Shown in pieces: positions 32,473 through 44,586 of a stretch of 64,000 nt of DNA; within the stretch, counting starts at the first letter, position 1, and each line of letters begins with the position of its first letter. This DNA comes from Macropodus opercularis. Taxonomy: Eukaryota; Chordata; Actinopteri; Anabantiformes; Osphronemidae. The notes beneath the pieces were generated by a model. It did not search any database. It was not told the DNA's origin and saw nothing but the letters and a program-made list of their open reading frames with translations. The stretch covers positions 186,001-250,000 of the forward strand of contig JAUCMP010000034.1 in the NCBI GenBank assembly GCA_030770545.1, written 5' to 3'. A program made the translations under genes and the position numbers.

Positions 32473-32913
32473 CCACACTCTGTGTTCAACGCCAAGCCAT
32501 TGTCAATGCGCTGCGCTCCGCTCCGTCGGGCTCACCTTCTGTCCAGCCTATGGGATTTCCTGTGGAAAAAGGCAGCAATGCATGATGGGACAAGTCTGCT
32601 CCCCTTTGAGAGAAAACAACAAGACAGAGAGAGAACAGCGACTAACGTTCGCCAGCCTTTACTGAAAAGTACAACTGGTGCAGACCGGCAGGCTCCGCAA
32701 AGTTGCCTTCTTCCCACTGTCAGCACCGTCAGTGAGCGTGGTTAGTCCCGGAGAGAGCTCCCTGAGTGCGAGCGGAGCAAGTCATACTTACCTGGCAGGG
32801 GAGATACCATGATCAAGAAGGTGGTTCACCCAGGGCGAGGCTCAGCCATTGCACACCTCTGCTGAGCGTGGTTAGTCCCGGAGAGAGCTCCCTGAGTGCG
32901 AGCGGAGCAAGTC

Positions 32914-33077
32914 ATACTTACCTGGCAGGGGAGATACCATGATCAAGAAGGTGGTTCACCCAGGGCGAGGCTCAGCCATTGCACACCGGCTGTCTGACCC
33001 CTGCGAATTCCCCAAATGCGGGAATCTCGACTGCATAATTTGTGGTAGTGGGGGACTGCGTTCGCGCTCTCCCCTCG
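32914..33077 (+). ncRNA. U1 snRNA
   Basis: Intact U1; truncated copy at 32784-32856. Confidence 0.96.
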
Positions 33078-33768
33078 TCAGCTGTCAAAGACAAAAGCCT
33101 AGTCGTGAGCCACTCTGATTGCACAGAGCCTATCGGGCGCATGGCTCCGGGCAAGGGGAGGGGCCTAGCAAGCGGCAATAGCTGGGCCTTCCGTGACGGC
33201 TGTGGCTGGGAAGACGAGGGGCCTCTGCTTCGCTTTGAGGCCCGGGCCATCTTCGCTCCGGTTTCTCTTCATAACGCACAAGTCTTTCGCCTTTTACTAA
33301 AGATTTCCGTGGAGAGGAACTCAAACGGGTTGAGTCAATTTTTGCTGGGCTTTGCCCCTCGGCAGAGCCGCCAGAGTTTTGTGAAAGTAACAGAGAAATA
33401 CGCCGGCGTCGAGAGACGACCCCTCCCAAGTCTTTCTCGTGGCCTCGCGTTTTGTGCACGCAGAGCTGCAGAGTGTCCTGCCTGTGTCACTTTATATGCG
33501 TGAGTGTGTTTGTGGTTCGATGCTTTGAAACGCATGCGTTTCACCCAGGTGTGGGTGTAACTTCATGTACGTGCGTCTGCACAGGCCCCGACGCTCAGCG
33601 GGCCTGCAGCGCATCGTCATGTGGGAGATCTGGGGGCGTGCAAGGAGAGCACGGCTGTGGGCGGTGCTAAGCAGACGGCGCTTTCTCGCTGCCAGTTCAA
33701 CACACTGCACCGCGACCAGCGAGGGGCGCCCAAAAGAGGCGGCCTCTGGCATCACGAGCATGCAGGTC

Positions 33769-33956
33769 ATCGCTTCTCGGCCTTTTGGCTAAGATCAAGT
33801 GTAGTATCTGTTCTTATCAGTTTAATATCTGATACGTCCCCTACCCGGGGACCATATATTAAATTGCTTTTTGGAGCAGGGAGGTGGAACAGGGGCTTGC
33901 TCCGTCCACTCCACGCATCGACCTGGTATTGCAGCGCTTCTGGGAACGGTGCACCC
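33769..33956 (+). ncRNA. U2 snRNA
   Basis: Uninterrupted U2; nucleotide 76 is C. Confidence 0.97.
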
Positions 33957-34397
33957 CCACACTCTGTGTTCAACGCCAAGCCATTGTCAATGCGCTGCGC
34001 TCCGCTCCGTCGGGCTCACCTTCTGTCCAGCCTATGGGATTTCCTGTGGAAAAAGGCAGCAATGCATGATGGGACAAGTCTGCTCCCCTTTGAGAGAAAA
34101 CAACAAGACAGAGAGAGAACAGCGACTAACGTTCGCCAGCCTTTACTGAAAAGTACAACTGGTGCAGACCGGCAGGCTCCGCAAAGTTGCCTTCTTCCCA
34201 CTGTCAGCACCGTCAGTGAGCGTGGTTAGTCCCGGAGAGAGCTCCCTGAGTGCGAGCGGAGCAAGTCATACTTACCTGGCAGGGGAGATACCATGATCAA
34301 GAAGGTGGTTCACCCAGGGCGAGGCTCAGCCATTGCACACCTCTGCTGAGCGTGGTTAGTCCCGGAGAGAGCTCCCTGAGTGCGAGCGGAGCAAGTC

Positions 34398-34561
34398 ATA
34401 CTTACCTGGCAGGGGAGATACCATGATCAAGAAGGTGGTTCACCCAGGGCGAGGCTCAGCCATTGCACACCGGCTGTCTGACCCCTGCGAATTCCCCAAA
34501 TGCGGGAATCTCGACTGCATAATTTGTGGTAGTGGGGGACTGCGTTCGCGCTCTCCCCTCG
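34398..34561 (+). ncRNA. U1 snRNA
   Basis: Intact U1; truncated copy at 34268-34340. It is the last U1 before the first lineage B insertion. Confidence 0.96.
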
Positions 34562-35252
34562 TCAGCTGTCAAAGACAAAAGCCTAGTCGTGAGCCACTCT
34601 GATTGCACAGAGCCTATCGGGCGCATGGCTCCGGGCAAGGGGAGGGGCCTAGCAAGCGGCAATAGCTGGGCCTTCCGTGACGGCTGTGGCTGGGAAGACG
34701 AGGGGCCTCTGCTTCGCTTTGAGGCCCGGGCCATCTTCGCTCCGGTTTCTCTTCATAACGCACAAGTCTTTCGCCTTTTACTAAAGATTTCCGTGGAGAG
34801 GAACTCAAACGGGTTGAGTCAATTTTTGCTGGGCTTTGCCCCTCGGCAGAGCCGCCAGAGTTTTGTGAAAGTAACAGAGAAATACGCCGGCGTCGAGAGA
34901 CGACCCCTCCCAAGTCTTTCTCGTGGCCTCGCGTTTTGTGCACGCAGAGCTGCAGAGTGTCCTGCCTGTGTCACTTTATATGCGTGAGTGTGTTTGTGGT
35001 TCGATGCTTTGAAACGCATGCGTTTCACCCAGGTGTGGGTGTAACTTCATGTACGTGCGTCTGCACAGGCCCCGACGCTCAGCGGGCCTGCAGCGCATCG
35101 TCATGTGGGAGATCTGGGGGCGTGCAAGGAGAGCACGGCTGTGGGCGGTGCTAAGCAGACGGCGCTTTCTCGCTGCCAGTTCAACACACTGCACCGCGAC
35201 CAGCGAGGGGCGCCCAAAAGAGGCGGCCTCTGGCATCACGAGCATGCAGGTC

Positions 35253-35285
35253 ATCGCTTCTCGGCCTTTTGGCTAAGATCAAGTG
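35253..35285 (+). pseudogene. U2 snRNA 5' fragment (nt 1-33) upstream of lineage B element
   Basis: U2 runs normally to G33 and then enters element sequence (GAGTAATTTTGG). Nucleotides 34-37 are lost, and U2 resumes at A38 at 37204. The U2 promoter upstream is complete. Confidence 0.94.
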
Positions 35286-35319
35286 GAGTAATTTTGGGGA
35301 TTTGAGAGTTTTCTTTTCC

Positions 35320-36729
35320 ATGGCGGCTTCAAGTGATGGAGGAACTTCGCCCAGGGTCGGTCTACGACACACTATTAGGTTTCAATGGAATGGTGAAGGA
35401 CGGGAGGTCATGCCTAGAGATGTTTTTTGCCGGAAGGTGATCAAGGAGCAACTGAATTTAAAGGTAGAAGATGTTTTTTGTTTGCAGTGGAACATGCAGG
35501 TGAAGGCATATGATGTAACTTTAACCACAGCTGAAATCCATCACGCTGTGTTGGCCAGCTGTTCCAAATTAGCTGATGAATGCCCTCTTTCTTTTTTTTC
35601 AACGATTAGTTTGGATAAACCTAACTTCAGAACCATCACTGTTCATACGTTTAATCCTTACGTTTCGGACCAGGCTTTGAGTGACTTTTTGGGAAGGTTT
35701 TCTGAAGTTGTGTCAGCAGCAAAGTACATCAGGGACCCTTTGGGTTTTTGGACTGGTCGGAGACAGTTTCAGGTTCTGTTACGACAGGACAAGGAAGGTA
35801 TTGGCGGTTGGAGACACCCTCCTGCTGTGTTCCAATTGGGAGCAGATAGAGGTTACCTTTTTTATTCGAGGCAGCCTCCTTTCTGCAGGCGTTGCAGGGC
35901 GCATGGACACGTGGAGGCCGGCTGTAACAGTGTGAGCTGCCGTTATTGTGAAAAGGAGGGACACGATGCGAGCACCTGCCCTTTTTACAGACTGTGTCAT
36001 GGTTGCGGGGAGCCCGGACATTTGTATAGGGATTGCCCTGGACGGAGAAGGACTTTTGCGGAAGTGGCAAACCGAGCAGTCAGAGCGGAGGTGGCCGTTG
36101 CTGAAGATACTTATGGCCAGGCAATGGCGGGGCCTGCACGAGCGGGAGACGATTCTGCACTGACTTCCATGGCTTTGGGGGGGGAGAGCATACAGGTTTT
36201 GGATGATGCTGAAGAGTCTGGATTGCAGGGCTGGGATGGTATCAACCAAGGGGCAAGTCGGGGCTCAGCTGTTTCGTTGGGAGTGAAGAGTGGTTTCCCT
36301 GTGAGTGAACAAGCTCTGGGGCCTAGGAGGGAGAAGATGCGCAGGGGTCGTCGAGCCGCTGCTGAAAGAGATGGAGAGGAGGTGGAGCAAGATGTTGGGG
36401 GGAGGTCGCTGAAAAAAACAAAGGGGTTGGAGGACCATCGAGTAAAAGGGGGGGGTGAAACGGGGGGCCTGGGACAAGAAGAGGTGGACCAGGTCCTGCA
36501 GGCTCTACCAGCGGTGGAGGGAGAAGTAGCGTTGAGCCTTTCAGCTACATTGGGGCCTACAGACCTAGAGACCTTTGGCCTGGATGTCGCCTTTTCGTCC
36601 GATTCGCTGTCTCCCCCTACTGCGGAGGGAGTGGGGTGTGTGGGGCAAGAGCAGCAACCGGAGGGGACTCCTGGGGGGTTTTTCTCATGGGCGGAGCAGA
36701 TGGAGGAGGGAGATAATTATGGGCACTGA
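35320..36729 (+). CDS. ORF1 protein of Keno-like element, lineage B, copy 1
   Basis: A 469-residue nucleic-acid-binding protein. Its first ~250 residues align without large gaps to lineage A ORF1, with shared VMPRDVFC, KEQLNLKVEDV and FQLGADRGYLFY. Three CX2CX4HX4C knuckles follow (CRRCRAHGHVEAGC, CRYCEKEGHDASTC, CHGCGEPGHLYRDC). The central part is charged and variable, with a basic stretch RREKMRRGRRAA. The C-terminus keeps LETFGLDVAFSSDSLS and SWAEQME. I chose ATG at 35320 by alignment with the second methionine of lineage A. The frame is also open upstream through the junction into U2, but without an ATG. Its intactness while ORF2 is gone suggests recent origin or selection on ORF1. Confidence 0.88.
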   Translation: MAASSDGGTSPRVGLRHTIRFQWNGEGREVMPRDVFCRKVIKEQLNLKVEDVFCLQWNMQVKAYDVTLTTAEIHHAVLASCSKLADECPLSFFSTISLDKPNFRTITVHTFNPYVSDQALSDFLGRFSEVVSAAKYIRDPLGFWTGRRQFQVLLRQDKEGIGGWRHPPAVFQLGADRGYLFYSRQPPFCRRCRAHGHVEAGCNSVSCRYCEKEGHDASTCPFYRLCHGCGEPGHLYRDCPGRRRTFAEVANRAVRAEVAVAEDTYGQAMAGPARAGDDSALTSMALGGESIQVLDDAEESGLQGWDGINQGASRGSAVSLGVKSGFPVSEQALGPRREKMRRGRRAAAERDGEEVEQDVGGRSLKKTKGLEDHRVKGGGETGGLGQEEVDQVLQALPAVEGEVALSLSATLGPTDLETFGLDVAFSSDSLSPPTAEGVGCVGQEQQPEGTPGGFFSWAEQMEEGDNYGH

Positions 36730-36857
36730 TGTTAATGATGCTGACAAAGATTTTGTGTGTTTTGACTGCAATATGGGGCTGTACGGGTGTAGATGGAGGT
36801 GGTTTTTTTGTTTGTTTTTAGGTTTTTTTTGGTTTGTTTTTGTTCTTGTTTGTTCTC

Positions 36858-37028
36858 ATGGTGCAGTTTATAAGAGTGGGTACTTTTAATATCAGAGGTT
36901 TGCGAGATGATATAAAGCGAGCGGCTGTGTTTGAGTTCATAAGGGGTCAGAAATGATCTGTGTGTTTTGTACAGGAAACTCATTTGCGGGATAGGCAGGA
37001 TGTGGAGCAATGTTTTTTGTGGACATAA
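36858..37028 (+). pseudogene. Remnant of ORF2 (endonuclease N-terminus), lineage B, copy 1
   Basis: Begins ATGGTGCAG and translates to a start like that of lineage A ORF2: RVGTFNIRGLRDDIKRA corresponds to SVGTFNVRGVRDPLKRA. A TGA at 36954 interrupts it after 32 codons. The same frame then continues with FVQETHLRDRQDVE (lineage A: LLQEVHLRDEVDVR, including the catalytic Glu) until a TAA at 37026. Everything downstream of this point in ORF2, including most of the endonuclease and all of the reverse transcriptase, is deleted. Confidence 0.85.
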
Positions 37029-37203
37029 TGATTGATACGGGTTACATCCCTGTGTATTTGTGCTTTATGTTCTTAAGATTTTTTGATATGTCTGTTATTT
37101 TTGTTGTTTTGTTTTATTGTTGTTTGGTTTGGGTTTACATGTTGTTCTGTGTTGTAAAAATAAAGTAAAATCTGTAATAATAAAAAAAAAAAAAAAAAAA
37201 AAA

Positions 37204-37354
37204 ATCTGTTCTTATCAGTTTAATATCTGATACGTCCCCTATCCGGGGACCATATATTAAATTGCTTTTTGGAGCAGGGAGGTGGAACAGGGGCTTGCTC
37301 CGTCCACTCCACGCATCGACCTGGTATTGCAGCGCTTCTGGGAACGGTGCACCC
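37204..37354 (+). pseudogene. U2 snRNA 3' fragment (nt 38-188) downstream of lineage B copy 1
   Basis: U2 resumes at A38 after the poly(A) tract. Nucleotide 76 is T. Confidence 0.93.
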
Positions 37355-37795
37355 CCACACTCTGTGTTCAACGCCAAGCCATTGTCAATGCGCTGCGCTC
37401 CGCTCCGTCGGGCTCACCTTCTGTCCAGCCTATGGGATTTCCTGTGGAAAAAGGCAGCAATGCATGATGGGACAAGTCTGCTCCCCTTTGAGAGAAAACA
37501 ACAAGACAGAGAGAGAACAGCGACTAACGTTCGCCAGCCTTTACTGAAAAGTACAACTGGTGCAGACCGGCAGGCTCCGCAAAGTTGCCTTCTTCCCACT
37601 GTCAGCACCGTCAGTGAGCGTGGTTAGTCCCGGAGAGAGCTCCCTGAGTGCGAGCGGAGCAAGTCATACTTACCTGGCAGGGGAGATACCATGATCAAGA
37701 AGGTGGTTCACCCAGGGCGAGGCTCAGCCATTGCACACCTCTGCTGAGCGTGGTTAGTCCCGGAGAGAGCTCCCTGAGTGCGAGCGGAGCAAGTC

Positions 37796-37959
37796 ATACT
37801 TACCTGGCAGGGGAGATACCATGATCAAGAAGGTGGTTCACCCAGGGCGAGGCTCAGCCATTGCACACCGGCTGTCTGACCCCTGCGAATTCCCCAAATG
37901 CGGGAATCTCGACTGCATAATTTGTGGTAGTGGGGGACTGCGTTCGCGCTCTCCCCTCG
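37796..37959 (+). ncRNA. U1 snRNA
   Basis: Intact U1; truncated copy at 37666-37738. Confidence 0.96.
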
Positions 37960-38650
37960 TCAGCTGTCAAAGACAAAAGCCTAGTCGTGAGCCACTCTGA
38001 TTGCACAGAGCCTATCGGGCGCATGGCTCCGGGCAAGGGGAGGGGCCTAGCAAGCGGCAATAGCTGGGCCTTCCGTGACGGCTGTGGCTGGGAAGACGAG
38101 GGGCCTCTGCTTCGCTTTGAGGCCCGGGCCATCTTCGCTCCGGTTTCTCTTCATAACGCACAAGTCTTTCGCCTTTTACTAAAGATTTCCGTGGAGAGGA
38201 ACTCAAACGGGTTGAGTCAATTTTTGCTGGGCTTTGCCCCTCGGCAGAGCCGCCAGAGTTTTGTGAAAGTAACAGAGAAATACGCCGGCGTCGAGAGACG
38301 ACCCCTCCCAAGTCTTTCTCGTGGCCTCGCGTTTTGTGCACGCAGAGCTGCAGAGTGTCCTGCCTGTGTCACTTTATATGCGTGAGTGTGTTTGTGGTTC
38401 GATGCTTTGAAACGCATGCGTTTCACCCAGGTGTGGGTGTAACTTCATGTACGTGCGTCTGCACAGGCCCCGACGCTCAGCGGGCCTGCAGCGCATCGTC
38501 ATGTGGGAGATCTGGGGGCGTGCAAGGAGAGCACGGCTGTGGGCGGTGCTAAGCAGACGGCGCTTTCTCGCTGCCAGTTCAACACACTGCACCGCGACCA
38601 GCGAGGGGCGCCCAAAAGAGGCGGCCTCTGGCATCACGAGCATGCAGGTC

Positions 38651-38838
38651 ATCGCTTCTCGGCCTTTTGGCTAAGATCAAGTGTAGTATCTGTTCTTATC
38701 AGTTTAATATCTGATACGTCCCCTATCCGGGGACCATATATTAAATTGCTTTTTGGAGCAGGGAGGTGGAACAGGGGCTTGCTCCGTCCACTCCACGCAT
38801 CGACCTGGTATTGCAGCGCTTCTGGGAACGGTGCACCC
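38651..38838 (+). ncRNA. U2 snRNA
   Basis: Uninterrupted U2; nucleotide 76 is T. Confidence 0.97.
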
Positions 38839-39279
38839 CCACACTCTGTGTTCAACGCCAAGCCATTGTCAATGCGCTGCGCTCCGCTCCGTCGGGCTCA
38901 CCTTCTGTCCAGCCTATGGGATTTCCTGTGGAAAAAGGCAGCAATGCATGATGGGACAAGTCTGCTCCCCTTTGAGAGAAAACAACAAGACAGAGAGAGA
39001 ACAGCGACTAACGTTCGCCAGCCTTTACTGAAAAGTACAACTGGTGCAGACCGGCAGGCTCCGCAAAGTTGCCTTCTTCCCACTGTCAGCACCGTCAGTG
39101 AGCGTGGTTAGTCCCGGAGAGAGCTCCCTGAGTGCGAGCGGAGCAAGTCATACTTACCTGGCAGGGGAGATACCATGATCAAGAAGGTGGTTCACCCAGG
39201 GCGAGGCTCAGCCATTGCACACCTCTGCTGAGCGTGGTTAGTCCCGGAGAGAGCTCCCTGAGTGCGAGCGGAGCAAGTC

Positions 39280-39443
39280 ATACTTACCTGGCAGGGGAGA
39301 TACCATGATCAAGAAGGTGGTTCACCCAGGGCGAGGCTCAGCCATTGCACACCGGCTGTCTGACCCCTGCGAATTCCCCAAATGCGGGAATCTCGACTGC
39401 ATAATTTGTGGTAGTGGGGGACTGCGTTCGCGCTCTCCCCTCG
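39280..39443 (+). ncRNA. U1 snRNA
   Basis: Intact U1; truncated copy at 39150-39222. Confidence 0.96.
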
Positions 39444-40134
39444 TCAGCTGTCAAAGACAAAAGCCTAGTCGTGAGCCACTCTGATTGCACAGAGCCTATC
39501 GGGCGCATGGCTCCGGGCAAGGGGAGGGGCCTAGCAAGCGGCAATAGCTGGGCCTTCCGTGACGGCTGTGGCTGGGAAGACGAGGGGCCTCTGCTTCGCT
39601 TTGAGGCCCGGGCCATCTTCGCTCCGGTTTCTCTTCATAACGCACAAGTCTTTCGCCTTTTACTAAAGATTTCCGTGGAGAGGAACTCAAACGGGTTGAG
39701 TCAATTTTTGCTGGGCTTTGCCCCTCGGCAGAGCCGCCAGAGTTTTGTGAAAGTAACAGAGAAATACGCCGGCGTCGAGAGACGACCCCTCCCAAGTCTT
39801 TCTCGTGGCCTCGCGTTTTGTGCACGCAGAGCTGCAGAGTGTCCTGCCTGTGTCACTTTATATGCGTGAGTGTGTTTGTGGTTCGATGCTTTGAAACGCA
39901 TGCGTTTCACCCAGGTGTGGGTGTAACTTCATGTACGTGCGTCTGCACAGGCCCCGACGCTCAGCGGGCCTGCAGCGCATCGTCATGTGGGAGATCTGGG
40001 GGCGTGCAAGGAGAGCACGGCTGTGGGCGGTGCTAAGCAGACGGCGCTTTCTCGCTGCCAGTTCAACACACTGCACCGCGACCAGCGAGGGGCGCCCAAA
40101 AGAGGCGGCCTCTGGCATCACGAGCATGCAGGTC

Positions 40135-40322
40135 ATCGCTTCTCGGCCTTTTGGCTAAGATCAAGTGTAGTATCTGTTCTTATCAGTTTAATATCTGATA
40201 CGTCCCCTATCCGGGGACCATATATTAAATTGCTTTTTGGAGCAGGGAGGTGGAACAGGGGCTTGCTCCGTCCACTCCACGCATCGACCTGGTATTGCAG
40301 CGCTTCTGGGAACGGTGCACCC
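40135..40322 (+). ncRNA. U2 snRNA
   Basis: Uninterrupted U2; nucleotide 76 is T, unlike both of its 13786-bp partners (26349 and 53921, C). Confidence 0.97.
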
Positions 40323-40763
40323 CCACACTCTGTGTTCAACGCCAAGCCATTGTCAATGCGCTGCGCTCCGCTCCGTCGGGCTCACCTTCTGTCCAGCCTA
40401 TGGGATTTCCTGTGGAAAAAGGCAGCAATGCATGATGGGACAAGTCTGCTCCCCTTTGAGAGAAAACAACAAGACAGAGAGAGAACAGCGACTAACGTTC
40501 GCCAGCCTTTACTGAAAAGTACAACTGGTGCAGACCGGCAGGCTCCGCAAAGTTGCCTTCTTCCCACTGTCAGCACCGTCAGTGAGCGTGGTTAGTCCCG
40601 GAGAGAGCTCCCTGAGTGCGAGCGGAGCAAGTCATACTTACCTGGCAGGGGAGATACCATGATCAAGAAGGTGGTTCACCCAGGGCGAGGCTCAGCCATT
40701 GCACACCTCTGCTGAGCGTGGTTAGTCCCGGAGAGAGCTCCCTGAGTGCGAGCGGAGCAAGTC

Positions 40764-40927
40764 ATACTTACCTGGCAGGGGAGATACCATGATCAAGAAG
40801 GTGGTTCACCCAGGGCGAGGCTCAGCCATTGCACACCGGCTGTCTGACCCCTGCGAATTCCCCAAATGCGGGAATCTCGACTGCATAATTTGTGGTAGTG
40901 GGGGACTGCGTTCGCGCTCTCCCCTCG
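40764..40927 (+). ncRNA. U1 snRNA
   Basis: Intact U1; truncated copy at 40634-40706. Confidence 0.96.
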
Positions 40928-41618
40928 TCAGCTGTCAAAGACAAAAGCCTAGTCGTGAGCCACTCTGATTGCACAGAGCCTATCGGGCGCATGGCTCCGG
41001 GCAAGGGGAGGGGCCTAGCAAGCGGCAATAGCTGGGCCTTCCGTGACGGCTGTGGCTGGGAAGACGAGGGGCCTCTGCTTCGCTTTGAGGCCCGGGCCAT
41101 CTTCGCTCCGGTTTCTCTTCATAACGCACAAGTCTTTCGCCTTTTACTAAAGATTTCCGTGGAGAGGAACTCAAACGGGTTGAGTCAATTTTTGCTGGGC
41201 TTTGCCCCTCGGCAGAGCCGCCAGAGTTTTGTGAAAGTAACAGAGAAATACGCCGGCGTCGAGAGACGACCCCTCCCAAGTCTTTCTCGTGGCCTCGCGT
41301 TTTGTGCACGCAGAGCTGCAGAGTGTCCTGCCTGTGTCACTTTATATGCGTGAGTGTGTTTGTGGTTCGATGCTTTGAAACGCATGCGTTTCACCCAGGT
41401 GTGGGTGTAACTTCATGTACGTGCGTCTGCACAGGCCCCGACGCTCAGCGGGCCTGCAGCGCATCGTCATGTGGGAGATCTGGGGGCGTGCAAGGAGAGC
41501 ACGGCTGTGGGCGGTGCTAAGCAGACGGCGCTTTCTCGCTGCCAGTTCAACACACTGCACCGCGACCAGCGAGGGGCGCCCAAAAGAGGCGGCCTCTGGC
41601 ATCACGAGCATGCAGGTC

Positions 41619-41806
41619 ATCGCTTCTCGGCCTTTTGGCTAAGATCAAGTGTAGTATCTGTTCTTATCAGTTTAATATCTGATACGTCCCCTATCCGGGG
41701 ACCATATATTAAATTGCTTTTTGGAGCAGGGAGGTGGAACAGGGGCTTGCTCCGTCCACTCCACGCATCGACCTGGTATTGCAGCGCTTCTGGGAACGGT
41801 GCACCC
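41619..41806 (+). ncRNA. U2 snRNA
   Basis: Uninterrupted U2; nucleotide 76 is T. Confidence 0.97.
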
Positions 41807-42247
41807 CCACACTCTGTGTTCAACGCCAAGCCATTGTCAATGCGCTGCGCTCCGCTCCGTCGGGCTCACCTTCTGTCCAGCCTATGGGATTTCCTGTGGA
41901 AAAAGGCAGCAATGCATGATGGGACAAGTCTGCTCCCCTTTGAGAGAAAACAACAAGACAGAGAGAGAACAGCGACTAACGTTCGCCAGCCTTTACTGAA
42001 AAGTACAACTGGTGCAGACCGGCAGGCTCCGCAAAGTTGCCTTCTTCCCACTGTCAGCACCGTCAGTGAGCGTGGTTAGTCCCGGGGAGAGCTCCCTGAG
42101 TGCGAGCGGAGCAAGTCATACTTACCTGGCAGGGGAGATACCATGATCAAGAAGGTGGTTCACCCAGGGCGAGGCTCAGCCATTGCACACCTCTGCTGAG
42201 CGTGGTTAGTCCCGGAGAGAGCTCCCTGAGTGCGAGCGGAGCAAGTC

Positions 42248-42411
42248 ATACTTACCTGGCAGGGGAGATACCATGATCAAGAAGGTGGTTCACCCAGGGC
42301 GAGGCTCAGCCATTGCACACCGGCTGTCTGACCCCTGCGAATTCCCCAAATGCGGGAATCTCGACTGCATAATTTGTGGTAGTGGGGGACTGCGTTCGCG
42401 CTCTCCCCTCG
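42248..42411 (+). ncRNA. U1 snRNA
   Basis: Intact U1; truncated copy at 42118-42190. Carries the GGGGAGAG promoter variant at about 42086, otherwise seen only near 5345. Confidence 0.96.
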
Positions 42412-43102
42412 TCAGCTGTCAAAGACAAAAGCCTAGTCGTGAGCCACTCTGATTGCACAGAGCCTATCGGGCGCATGGCTCCGGGCAAGGGGAGGGGCCT
42501 AGCAAGCGGCAATAGCTGGGCCTTCCGTGACGGCTGTGGCTGGGAAGACGAGGGGCCTCTGCTTCGCTTTGAGGCCCGGGCCATCTTCGCTCCGGTTTCT
42601 CTTCATAACGCACAAGTCTTTCGCCTTTTACTAAAGATTTCCGTGGAGAGGAACTCAAACGGGTTGAGTCAATTTTTGCTGGGCTTTGCCCCTCGGCAGA
42701 GCCGCCAGAGTTTTGTGAAAGTAACAGAGAAATACGCCGGCGTCGAGAGACGACCCCTCCCAAGTCTTTCTCGTGGCCTCGCGTTTTGTGCACGCAGAGC
42801 TGCAGAGTGTCCTGCCTGTGTCACTTTATATGCGTGAGTGTGTTTGTGGTTCGATGCTTTGAAACGCATGCGTTTCACCCAGGTGTGGGTGTAACTTCAT
42901 GTACGTGCGTCTGCACAGGCCCCGACGCTCAGCGGGCCTGCAGCGCATCGTCATGTGGGAGATCTGGGGGCGTGCAAGGAGAGCACGGCTGTGGGCGGTG
43001 CTAAGCAGACGGCGCTTTCTCGCTGCCAGTTCAACACACTGCACCGCGACCAGCGAGGGGCGCCCAAAAGAGGCGGCCTCTGGCATCACGAGCATGCAGG
43101 TC

Positions 43103-43290
43103 ATCGCTTCTCGGCCTTTTGGCTAAGATCAAGTGTAGTATCTGTTCTTATCAGTTTAATATCTGATACGTCCCCTATCCGGGGACCATATATTAAATTG
43201 CTTTTTGGAGCAGGGAGGTGGAACAGGGGCTTGCTCCGTCCACTCCACGCATCGACCTGGTATTGCAGCGCTTCTGGGAACGGTGCACCC
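43103..43290 (+). ncRNA. U2 snRNA
   Basis: Uninterrupted U2; nucleotide 76 is T. Confidence 0.97.
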
Positions 43291-43731
43291 CCACACTCTG
43301 TGTTCAACGCCAAGCCATTGTCAATGCGCTGCGCTCCGCTCCGTCGGGCTCACCTTCTGTCCAGCCTATGGGATTTCCTGTGGAAAAAGGCAGCAATGCA
43401 TGATGGGACAAGTCTGCTCCCCTTTGAGAGAAAACAACAAGACAGAGAGAGAACAGCGACTAACGTTCGCCAGCCTTTACTGAAAAGTACAACTGGTGCA
43501 GACCGGCAGGCTCCGCAAAGTTGCCTTCTTCCCACTGTCAGCACCGTCAGTGAGCGTGGTTAGTCCCGGAGAGAGCTCCCTGAGTGCGAGCGGAGCAAGT
43601 CATACTTACCTGGCAGGGGAGATACCATGATCAAGAAGGTGGTTCACCCAGGGCGAGGCTCAGCCATTGCACACCTCTGCTGAGCGTGGTTAGTCCCGGA
43701 GAGAGCTCCCTGAGTGCGAGCGGAGCAAGTC

Positions 43732-43895
43732 ATACTTACCTGGCAGGGGAGATACCATGATCAAGAAGGTGGTTCACCCAGGGCGAGGCTCAGCCATTGC
43801 ACACCGGCTGTCTGACCCCTGCGAATTCCCCAAATGCGGGAATCTCGACTGCATAATTTGTGGTAGTGGGGGACTGCGTTCGCGCTCTCCCCTCG
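43732..43895 (+). ncRNA. U1 snRNA
   Basis: Intact U1; truncated copy at 43602-43674. Confidence 0.96.
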
Positions 43896-44586
43896 TCAGC
43901 TGTCAAAGACAAAAGCCTAGTCGTGAGCCACTCTGATTGCACAGAGCCTATCGGGCGCATGGCTCCGGGCAAGGGGAGGGGCCTAGCAAGCGGCAATAGC
44001 TGGGCCTTCCGTGACGGCTGTGGCTGGGAAGACGAGGGGCCTCTGCTTCGCTTTGAGGCCCGGGCCATCTTCGCTCCGGTTTCTCTTCATAACGCACAAG
44101 TCTTTCGCCTTTTACTAAAGATTTCCGTGGAGAGGAACTCAAACGGGTTGAGTCAATTTTTGCTGGGCTTTGCCCCTCGGCAGAGCCGCCAGAGTTTTGT
44201 GAAAGTAACAGAGAAATACGCCGGCGTCGAGAGACGACCCCTCCCAAGTCTTTCTCGTGGCCTCGCGTTTTGTGCACGCAGAGCTGCAGAGTGTCCTGCC
44301 TGTGTCACTTTATATGCGTGAGTGTGTTTGTGGTTCGATGCTTTGAAACGCATGCGTTTCACCCAGGTGTGGGTGTAACTTCATGTACGTGCGTCTGCAC
44401 AGGCCCCGACGCTCAGCGGGCCTGCAGCGCATCGTCATGTGGGAGATCTGGGGGCGTGCAAGGAGAGCACGGCTGTGGGCGGTGCTAAGCAGACGGCGCT
44501 TTCTCGCTGCCAGTTCAACACACTGCACCGCGACCAGCGAGGGGCGCCCAAAAGAGGCGGCCTCTGGCATCACGAGCATGCAGGTC

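Larger units (their letters stand above)
35286..37203 (+). mobile_element. ORF1-only Keno-like element, lineage B, copy 1
   Basis: A 1918-bp element in the same U2 site and orientation as lineage A. It has a 34-bp 5' UTR, intact ORF1 (35320-36729), a 128-bp gap, a short decayed start of ORF2 (36858-37028) and an AT-rich 3' UTR ending in AATAATAAA and poly(A). The rest of ORF2 (roughly 1050 residues by comparison with lineage A) is missing. ORF1 is clearly homologous to, but well diverged from, lineage A. Four bases of U2 are deleted, which fits the spacing: 13786 = 1918 + 8 x 1484 - 4. It must rely on another element's enzyme to move, like mammalian HAL1 elements, which keep only L1 ORF1. Confidence 0.88.

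Noticed and set aside
35269..35319. N-terminal extension of lineage B ORF1 into U2 sequence
   Set aside because: The frame is open but starts at TTG, not ATG, within the U2 gene; alignment with lineage A and the ATG at 35320 favour the shorter protein.
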